Below are positions 13,370 to 18,240 of a stretch of DNA of 18,240 nt, piece after piece. Source of the DNA: Patescibacteria group bacterium (lineage in GTDB: Bacteria > Patescibacteriota > Microgenomatia > Levybacterales > UBA12049); contig JAMDEE010000011.1 of assembly GCA_023487605.1 (NCBI GenBank), forward strand, positions 1 to 18,240. Reading direction: 5' to 3'. The notes beneath the pieces were generated by a model that was not told the origin of the DNA, ran no database searches, and saw only the letters and a list, made by a program, of their open reading frames with translations. A program made the translations under genes and the position numbers. The stretch's first letter is position 1. Each line of letters starts with the position of its first letter.

Positions 13370-13612
13370 ATGAAAAAAGCGCTGGATTACATAGTTTCCA
13401 ATATTGTTGATGAACCTAAAAAGGTACAAATTAACGAAGAGGAAAAAGATGGAGTAATAACCTTCACTATAACGGTTGCCAAAGAAGATATGGGAAAAGT
13501 TATCGGTAAAAACGGAAAAGTAATAAAGGCCATCAGGAACGTCATTAAAATTCCCGCTATTAAGCAAGGAAAGAAAATATATATTTCCCTTGCCGAAGAA
13601 CCGCAACCGTAA
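13370..13612 (+). CDS. khpA: KH-domain RNA-binding protein KhpA
   Basis: An 80-residue single KH-domain protein. The RNA-contacting GxxG loop is visible as GKNG at residues 46-49 within MGKVIGKNGKVIKAIR, preceded by the beta strand GVITFTITVA. KhpA proteins bind RNA, often with KhpB, and affect ribosome assembly and cell-wall growth in Gram-positive bacteria; the role here is inferred from family and location. The ATG comes one base after the bS16 stop. No strong ribosome binding site is visible, so translation may depend on coupling. Confidence 0.93.
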   Translation: MKKALDYIVSNIVDEPKKVQINEEEKDGVITFTITVAKEDMGKVIGKNGKVIKAIRNVIKIPAIKQGKKIYISLAEEPQP

Positions 13613-13640
13613 ATAACAGATATATCCTAAGCTCTAAGAT

Positions 13641-14330
13641 ATGAAAATTTCCATTCTCACGCTTTTTCCCGAAATGTTTACAGGGCCATTCGATTCATCA
13701 ATCATAAAAAGAGCCAGAGAAAATAAACTGGTGGATATAAAGTTTATAAATATAAGGTCATTTGGAATCGGGAAACATAAGCAGGTTGATGATACTACTT
13801 ATGGAGGCGGAAACGGCATGGTGCTAAGAGTTGACGTTTTACAAAAAGCTATAGAAAAATCCAAAATAAAAAAATTAGGAAAATCTGAACAAAAAATTAT
13901 TCTTCTTGGGGCACACGGCAAAACGTTTAACCAAAGCCTAGCCGAAAACTTTTCGAAACTAAAACATTTAATAATAATTTGCGGACACTATGAAGGATTT
14001 GATGAAAGAATTAAAAAGTTCATAGACGAAGAGATTTCTATAGGAGACTTTATAGTAACCGGCGGGGAAATTCCCGCAATGCTTATAACAGACAGCGTAT
14101 CAAGGCTGGTTAAGGGAGTTATTAGGGAAGGGTCTGCCGAGTCGGAATCCTTTTCTCCCTATCTTGAATACCCGCAATATACAAAACCCATAAGCTACAA
14201 AAGCCTGTCCGTGCCTAAGATACTTCTTTCGGGAAATCATGCAAAAATAAAAGACTGGAGAGAGGAACAATCATTAAAAACCACAGCTAAACTACGTCCC
14301 GACCTACTTAAAAAAATCAAAAAGGACTAG
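13641..14330 (+). CDS. trmD: tRNA (guanine-N1)-methyltransferase TrmD
   Basis: Methylates G37 next to the anticodon of several tRNAs, preventing +1 frameshifts. It is a trefoil-knot (SPOUT) enzyme of 229 residues. Visible family blocks: ILTLFPEMF at the start, DDTTYGGGNGMVLRVD, ILLGAHGKTFNQ, CGHYEGFDER at 114-123, SIGDFIVTGGEIPAML in the knot, DSVSRLVKGV with Arg155 (equivalent to Arg154 of the H. influenzae and E. coli enzymes), EYPQYTKP, and LLSGNHAKIKDWR. The position of the catalytic Asp169 of those enzymes is Glu169 here (SESF). The final 14 bases overlap the end of the convergent pilO gene. Confidence 0.96.
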   Translation: MKISILTLFPEMFTGPFDSSIIKRARENKLVDIKFINIRSFGIGKHKQVDDTTYGGGNGMVLRVDVLQKAIEKSKIKKLGKSEQKIILLGAHGKTFNQSLAENFSKLKHLIIICGHYEGFDERIKKFIDEEISIGDFIVTGGEIPAMLITDSVSRLVKGVIREGSAESESFSPYLEYPQYTKPISYKSLSVPKILLSGNHAKIKDWREEQSLKTTAKLRPDLLKKIKKD

Positions 14331-15054
14331 TCGTACCCGCACTCGAAGAAGACGAGGGAGCAGGCTGTGAGGGAGCTTGAGGCTGATTGCTTAAATTATT
14401 CCACGAAGAAAGATTTGTAAGAGTTGACAAGCCCGTAGGGGAAACCACCTGTACAGGAGCACTGTCGTTAAAGCCTAAAGGAGGAAACGGGCGGTAGTAA
14501 AAAAGGACGGTCAGTTGCGAACTGACGTTACTCAATACAATGTTTGTAACTTCCGATAAGGGAACAGTTTTGTAAAGCTGGGCCATAAATTCTGTTACTC
14601 CTTTTGTGCCTCCATTAACCGTCAGATCAACCTCCAAAGAAGGAAAAGATGCAATACCGCCCGACGCAGGATTGGTAATATTCCCGACCTGAAATGAATA
14701 ATCGCCTAACGTAACGCCCGCGTTATTTGCTGCTGTAGAGATGCCTGTCAGTATTCCGAAGAAATTCTTACCGGGAGGCAATGCACTTGAAGCAACTTGA
14801 AGCTGGGAATCTAATTGAGCCTGGTCCAGATTAGTCAATAAATTCAAATTGTTCCTCAGAACTTCCAATTTGCTGGCCTCTGCCTTAGCTTGTTGTTGGG
14901 AATCAAGCATACTCTGGAACTGGGGGATTATTACAAGGACAAACAGCAAAAGACAAGCAATAATTATTCCGATGGGCAATAAAAAATCTTTATATTTGTG
15001 ATATAAATAGTTTAAAGTTGCCGAATCTATGTTTATTTTCTTTTTTTCGTTCAT
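14317..15054 (-). CDS. pilO: Type IV pilus inner-membrane platform protein PilO
   Basis: 245 residues: a short basic cytoplasmic N-terminus, one membrane helix at about residues 25-46, a coiled-coil-like stretch (about 48-85, LDSQQQAKAEASKLEVLRNN), then a periplasmic-type ferredoxin-like domain (about 90-205). The end (about 210-245) is a low-complexity Pro/Ser/Asn/Gln-rich tail. PilO pairs with PilN and links PilM to the pilus machinery; assignment rests on topology and on position after pilM and pilN. It starts in an ATGA overlap with pilN. Its 3' end overlaps trmD on the other strand. Confidence 0.85.
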   Translation of the reverse strand: MNEKKKINIDSATLNYLYHKYKDFLLPIGIIIACLLLFVLVIIPQFQSMLDSQQQAKAEASKLEVLRNNLNLLTNLDQAQLDSQLQVASSALPPGKNFFGILTGISTAANNAGVTLGDYSFQVGNITNPASGGIASFPSLEVDLTVNGGTKGVTEFMAQLYKTVPLSEVTNIVLSNVSSQLTVLFYYRPFPPLGFNDSAPVQVVSPTGLSTLTNLSSWNNLSNQPQAPSQPAPSSSSSAGTTSPF

Positions 15055-15587
15055 AAAATTGTCGCCTGAATCGACAGGGAATATAATCCTGTTTTCCCGT
15101 TAATAGATAAATTTTCTATAATTACATCCTTAACTAACTGATTTTTTTGGGCAAAGCCTGTCAAACTATTTAAAAAACTATTGATCGGCAAAAGAGAATT
15201 GGAAACTATTACCAAAGTAAGGCTATCTTTATTTATCTCTATTGAGTTTACGTAAGCGCCCGAAGGAATTATTTGCAATAAAGAGTTAATCTCGGAGGTA
15301 TAATTTTTTCTGTTTTGTAAAATTGTCGTAATATCCTGCAACCTATTATTTACTATTGCCAATTCCGCCTCCTTTTTATGCAAGAATGAAATGCTGTTAA
15401 GAGCGGAGTTCTCGCTGTTTTTTATCGACGAAAGTCCTATCATACTGCTGATAACAAAAATCAGTACCGAAAACAAGAAAACCATAACCAAGCTTGCGAC
15501 AGCCGTAATCCTGACAACCCTTAGCTGTTTCTTTTGCTTTAGAGTTGACTCGTCTTTATTGGAAACAAGATTAATATCGTTAACCAT
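15051..15587 (-). CDS. pilN: Type IV pilus assembly protein PilN
   Basis: 178 residues. The N-terminus MVNDINLVSNKD is the conserved PilN stretch that docks on PilM (usually INLLP; here INLVS). A membrane helix follows at about 30-52, then a coiled-coil-like segment and a C-terminal alpha/beta domain. It forms heterodimers with PilO in the inner membrane. Translation is coupled: its start overlaps the pilM stop by 8 bases and its stop overlaps the pilO start by 4. A GAG about 6 bases before the ATG may serve as a weak ribosome binding site. Confidence 0.88.
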   Translation of the reverse strand: MVNDINLVSNKDESTLKQKKQLRVVRITAVASLVMVFLFSVLIFVISSMIGLSSIKNSENSALNSISFLHKKEAELAIVNNRLQDITTILQNRKNYTSEINSLLQIIPSGAYVNSIEINKDSLTLVIVSNSLLPINSFLNSLTGFAQKNQLVKDVIIENLSINGKTGLYSLSIQATIL

Positions 15588-16614
15588 AATTTCTCATCGC
15601 CAAACCTACTGCGATTGTATAATCGGACGCGTTATCTAACACCTCTTTTGGTATTGCCTGGGAAGAAAGAACCTTCCAGGGATTGGCTATCGCGGTCTCT
15701 ATACCTGAATTGCTTGCAAAATAAATATCTATACCGGGAAGTTTGGCTGTCCCGCCCGAAAGCAGAATTTGCCTAATAGGTGATTCGTCCTTATACTTCT
15801 GCGTATAATATGCAAGAGATTTTTTAGCCTCGGCAAGAATAGAGTTTAATATGGGTTCTGTTGCCTGTCCGATCTTGCCCCCCAAACTTTTTCCGGAAAT
15901 ACCATAAACCTTTTTATATTCCTCCGCCTGACCGGGAGTTAAACCAAAGTCGGTAGCAATTGTCCTGTTGATGGCCGCTCCTCCTATAGACATAGAATAT
16001 GTAAATACCATTATCCCGTTTCTGACAATCGCGAATGAGGTACTCACTGCTCCTATATTGATTATAAGAGTCGGAGGAAAATTCTCTCCCAAAACCAGCG
16101 ATCTTATTGTCGATAATATTTCCGTTTCCATAGAGTTAATAGTAAGCCCTGCCATGGTCATAATTTTCTGATACTTCTTAATAAGCATAGTAGGAGCACC
16201 TACCATTAAGACATCCATTTTGTCGCCTGCAACAGGGTGCTCGGGTTTTTTCAATATATTCCATGTTAGAGTAATATTAGTCAGAGGAACCGGAATGTAC
16301 TGTTCTGCTTCCCAATAGATAGCAGAAGCGAGCTCTCTATCTGATAAAACAGGCATTTCCAAAACCTTTGTATAGACCTGGTTCTCCGCCAGGGCAACAT
16401 TCACATATTTAGAGTCTACGTTTGCATCGGAAACCGCTTTTCTGATAGTCTGGGCCATATCTTCTTCATCCAAGGGAGATTCCGAAAGCATACCGCGGGG
16501 AGGGGAGGGTGCTATAAGTGACGATTTATAAATATAACCATTTCCTTGTTTTTCTATAAAAACAATTTTAATGGCGGTAGCACCAATATCGAGACCGAAA
16601 GGTTTTTTGTTCAT
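15580..16614 (-). CDS. pilM: Type IV pilus assembly ATPase-like protein PilM
   Basis: Cytoplasmic actin-like (FtsA/SHS2-fold) protein, 344 residues, the usual length. The ATP-binding phosphate 1 motif is GLDIGATAIKIV at residues 7-18. The middle holds REL...AIYWEAEQYIP, typical of PilM/FtsA-like 1C domains, and the second phosphate and adenosine motifs appear as IINIGAVSTSFAIV and LLSGGTAKLPGI. PilM binds the N-terminus of PilN at the cytoplasmic face. It begins 9 bases after the end of the PilX-like gene, so these are probably one operon. Confidence 0.95.
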   Translation of the reverse strand: MNKKPFGLDIGATAIKIVFIEKQGNGYIYKSSLIAPSPPRGMLSESPLDEEDMAQTIRKAVSDANVDSKYVNVALAENQVYTKVLEMPVLSDRELASAIYWEAEQYIPVPLTNITLTWNILKKPEHPVAGDKMDVLMVGAPTMLIKKYQKIMTMAGLTINSMETEILSTIRSLVLGENFPPTLIINIGAVSTSFAIVRNGIMVFTYSMSIGGAAINRTIATDFGLTPGQAEEYKKVYGISGKSLGGKIGQATEPILNSILAEAKKSLAYYTQKYKDESPIRQILLSGGTAKLPGIDIYFASNSGIETAIANPWKVLSSQAIPKEVLDNASDYTIAVGLAMRNYG

Positions 16615-16623
16615 GCTTAAAAT

Positions 16624-17442
16624 TTACGGTGAGAAAAGATTATAAAGGAAATATTCAACAGGTAACTCCGGGTAGCCTTGGAAGACATTGACTTTGCGCT
16701 GAGTATTTCCGGATGTTCCGGTTGAAGTTATTATAGACCCCTGCGAAGGGAAAGCAACCGTTCCCACGACTCCCATAGAGGCATTCATGTAAAGGGGGAT
16801 TATCCTGGCAACCAAACCGTTACTGATATTGTTAATAGAAGCCTGATAATAAAAAGTCTGTCCGCCTACCGAGCCCTGAATGGAAGATATACTCTGAAAA
16901 CCGTTGCTGGCACTTCTTAACTTACACGGGTCAAAAGCGTATCTTGCAGAAGTAGGAGCAGATGTCGGCCCCGATATTACAACCACTTCAACCGCAGCAT
17001 TGCTGCAATCACCCGAAGAGTCTCCCCAGTAAACGGTAAAATTGCCGTTATACGGGTTCTGGTACATGCCCGCAGACGCTGTGGAATAATTGCTTAACCA
17101 AAGGTCTATTCCTTCATCCTGTGAAATAGGGTTTCCGGCATTGAGCAAAAAAGAGAGACCGTTAATATTTGTTACAGTTGTCGCGTATGTTGTGTTATTT
17201 GAATTCGGTATGGTGGTTATGGGAATTGAATTATTTGTTTTAATTGCCTGTTCTACTCCCGCCTCCGCAGCCGATAAAGCCTCTTGCGAATTAGCCTGCT
17301 GGGATGAATTTCTGAAGCTGGTTATACTTCTGGTGGCAACCGATAAGGCTACCGTCAAAGCTACAACCATTACCAAAACTACAATAAGTAAAGCCTGACC
17401 TTTTTGACTGCTAAAAGATTTTTTTATACTTTTACCAAGCAT
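16624..17442 (-). CDS. PilX-like minor pilin / pilus assembly protein
   Basis: From ATG 17442 it has 272 residues: a basic start (MLGKSIKKSFSSQKG), one hydrophobic helix at about 17-38, and the segment SFRNSSQQANSQEALSAAEAGVEQA, which is the PilX N-terminal pattern of minor pilins in the PilVWX group. The Gly15-Gln16 junction could be a prepilin peptidase site, but there is no Glu at +5. The remaining 210 residues are a Ser/Asn/Thr/Gly-rich extracellular domain with two cysteines (GDCSN and DPCKL). I prefer this start over in-frame codons further upstream because a near-consensus promoter ends 6 bases before it. Function is inferred: a pilus-tip or priming minor pilin. A simpler secreted surface protein is possible. 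Confidence 0.75.
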   Translation of the reverse strand: MLGKSIKKSFSSQKGQALLIVVLVMVVALTVALSVATRSITSFRNSSQQANSQEALSAAEAGVEQAIKTNNSIPITTIPNSNNTTYATTVTNINGLSFLLNAGNPISQDEGIDLWLSNYSTASAGMYQNPYNGNFTVYWGDSSGDCSNAAVEVVVISGPTSAPTSARYAFDPCKLRSASNGFQSISSIQGSVGGQTFYYQASINNISNGLVARIIPLYMNASMGVVGTVAFPSQGSIITSTGTSGNTQRKVNVFQGYPELPVEYFLYNLFSP

Positions 17443-17448
17443 ATAAAT

Positions 17449-17477
17449 AGAGTAGCAAGCCAATACCCTCGTGTCAA
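17449..17477 (-). promoter_or_regulatory. Strong predicted promoter of the PilX-pilMNO genes
   Basis: On the minus strand: perfect TTGACA (17472-17477), exactly 17 bases, then TACTCT (17449-17454) preceded by TGC, and only 6 bases to the ATG at 17442. This is the best -35 in the window. The spacing again implies a leaderless transcript. Confidence 0.75.
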
Positions 17478-17490
17478 CCCTGTTAACTAG

Positions 17491-17519
17491 CAAAGACACT
17501 TTGTTCCTGCACTGCAGGA
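17491..17519. other. Two adjacent short hairpins between the pilin and PilX-like genes
   Basis: CAAAG-ACA-CTTTG at 17491-17503 and TCCTGC-ACT-GCAGGA at 17505-17519. They are perfect short stems with 3-base loops. They lie downstream of the prepilin stop and upstream of the PilX-like promoter. Neither is followed by a T-run on the minus strand, so a terminator role is uncertain. Confidence 0.4.
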
Positions 17520-17553
17520 TTTAATAGTGTCAAGCATATTAGGTTTAAATTAC

Positions 17554-18231
17554 TTAAAACCCGATATTCCTCATTGTTACAGACGTTACGAAAGGAATAG
17601 ACGCGTTTTGTTCGGCAAATCCGCTTGTGCTGGCTTGCGACAAAGTAAAATTTATCCCTATTGTCGGAGGGAGTCCAAAACTGTTTTGGGTACAGGTAAA
17701 ATAGCATGAATTAGAAACAAGAGAAACGGCGGAAGTATCTATCAAAGATGCCGAATTGGAAGCAATCGTATTTGGAGGAGTGTCGGCAGAACCGTTACAA
17801 CTAAAAACTGTTACTCCGCCGTCAAAAGAAGTAATCTTTATCGACTTATAGGGCGTAGGGGTCGAGGTGGGTGTGGGAAGGGGAGTCGAAGAAGGAGAAG
17901 GGGAAGGAGACGGTGTAGCCGATAAACCCGTGCAATTAGTCGAATAGGTTGTACCGTCAGGGCTCACCCCGTTAAAATACTGGGCATAGGCAATCATTTT
18001 TGACATCTGAAGAATCGTATAATTCCCGTTTTGCCTAACACTGTTTAAAACATTTGTTTTACTTGTGCCGCGCAATGAATTTACAATGATAGTAGCCACT
18101 ATCGAACCTACTACCACCATAATTACTATAACAGCCAAGAGCTCAACCAAAGTATATCCTGCCTGCAAACCGGGGATCTCCAATTTTTTTTTATTTGATA
18201 TTTGATATTTGATATTTGATATTTTTTTCAT
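17554..18231 (-). CDS. Type IV prepilin-like protein with tandem heptamer repeats in its leader
   Basis: 225 residues. A long basic leader (1-25) precedes a class III-type cleavage site Gly25-Tyr26 with Glu30 at +5 (AGYTLVELLAVIVIM), followed by the hydrophobic pilin helix (about 26-51). The extracellular part contains a Ser/Thr-Pro repeat at about 105-127 and several cysteines (Cys100, one in FSCNG, two in SCYFTC) that may form disulfides. It is likely a minor pilin or pseudopilin (PilV/PilW-like), processed by PilD and placed in the pilus. The leader residues ISNIKYQISN are encoded by four perfect TTTGATA repeats (plus-strand reading). The window ends 9 bases upstream, so its promoter is not visible. 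Confidence 0.85.
   Translation of the reverse strand: MKKISNIKYQISNKKKLEIPGLQAGYTLVELLAVIVIMVVVGSIVATIIVNSLRGTSKTNVLNSVRQNGNYTILQMSKMIAYAQYFNGVSPDGTTYSTNCTGLSATPSPSPSPSSTPLPTPTSTPTPYKSIKITSFDGGVTVFSCNGSADTPPNTIASNSASLIDTSAVSLVSNSCYFTCTQNSFGLPPTIGINFTLSQASTSGFAEQNASIPFVTSVTMRNIGF
17851..17883 (+). repeat. Canonical G-quadruplex motif on the pilin template strand
   Basis: G runs at 17851-17853, 17858-17861, 17869-17871, 17875-17877 and 17880-17883, with loops of 4, 7, 3 and 2 bases, fit the G3+N1-7 rule. They are the complement of the pilin Ser/Thr-Pro codons, so the G-rich strand is the transcription template. Confidence 0.6.
18184..18221 (-). repeat. Four perfect tandem 7-base repeats plus an A9 run in the prepilin 5' end
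   Basis: TTTGATA is repeated without error at 18194-18200, 18201-18207, 18208-18214 and 18215-18221, directly beside a run of nine T (18184-18192). In the coding sense these are ATATCAA-type heptamers and A9, occupying codons 4-16 of the prepilin. Three heptamers equal seven codons, giving the 7-residue periodic peptide ISNIKYQ. Confidence 0.9.
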
Positions 18232-18240
18232 GGTGCCTGG

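Noticed and set aside
13623..13640. Leaderless promoter for trmD (TATCCT or TAAGAT)
   Set aside because: Spacing to ATG is 12 or 0 bases and there is no TG extension, so it does not fit the pattern of the others; trmD is probably expressed from the rpsP promoter.
17443..17499. Longer N-terminus for the PilX-like protein
   Set aside because: This stretch holds a near-perfect promoter, and the pilin-like N-terminus begins at ATG 17442.
18194..18221. Possible start of a CRISPR array
   Set aside because: The units are 7 bases long and directly adjacent with no spacers, and they lie inside a prepilin coding sequence.
1..18240. Alternative genetic code (UGA read as an amino acid)
   Set aside because: TGA ends rpmF, nusB, pilN and pilO at the expected protein ends, and no essential gene is interrupted by in-frame TGA.
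1..18240. tRNA, rRNA or riboswitch genes, including a T-box or ribosomal leader ahead of the synthetase genes
   Set aside because: No cloverleaf, rRNA segment or T-box sequence was recognised, and the intergenic gaps (at most about 125 bases) leave little room.

Overview
The window looks like the chromosome of a Candidate Phyla Radiation (Patescibacteria) bacterium, most likely of the Microgenomates (OP11) type. It is AT-rich and very tightly packed. It carries shortened versions of normally larger housekeeping enzymes (ThrRS, PheT, NusB) and a PilM/N/O pilus system without PilP or PilQ, as expected for a cell with no outer membrane. TGA serves as a normal stop codon (rpmF, nusB, pilN, pilO), so a recoded-UGA lineage is unlikely. 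The lineage is inferred from gene content and style; no marker phylogeny was run.

Layout. (a) 14-5900, plus strand: a small DUF5665-like membrane protein, then the classical translation cluster thrS-infC-rpmI-rplT-pheS-pheT. An extra, unrecognised 59-codon basic ORF is start-stop coupled between rpmI and rplT. (b) 5901-8249, minus strand: a class A penicillin-binding protein whose stop codon abuts the pheT stop with no gap. (c) 8375-14330, plus strand: tyrS, a 34-codon membrane peptide, recG, rpmF, nusB, rnc, rpsP, khpA and trmD. (d) 14317-18231, minus strand: a type IV pilus block, transcribed as prepilin, PilX-like protein, pilM, pilN, pilO. It runs tail-to-tail into trmD with a 14-base overlap.

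How the genes fit together: regions (a) and (c) supply translation (three aminoacyl-tRNA synthetases, IF-3, bL35, bL20, bL32, bS16), tRNA and rRNA maturation (TrmD, RNase III, NusB, KhpA) and replication-fork repair (RecG). The PBP builds the cell wall, and the last block builds the inner-membrane platform and minor pilins of a pilus. No tRNA, rRNA, CRISPR array or insertion sequence was found, and no intergenic gap reaches 300 bases.

Most noteworthy: (1) The prepilin begins with four perfect tandem 7-base repeats and an A9 run just after its start codon, the architecture of a phase-variable contingency locus. (2) The same 7-base periodicity appears, degenerate and in inverted arms, in the pheS-pheT gap and in an in-frame palindromic insertion inside recG. 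This suggests a dispersed repeat family. (3) Eight genes have extended -10 boxes (TGnTANNNT-like) only 6-10 bases before the start codon, implying widespread leaderless transcription. (4) Two small uncatalogued ORFs lie at conserved-looking operon positions.
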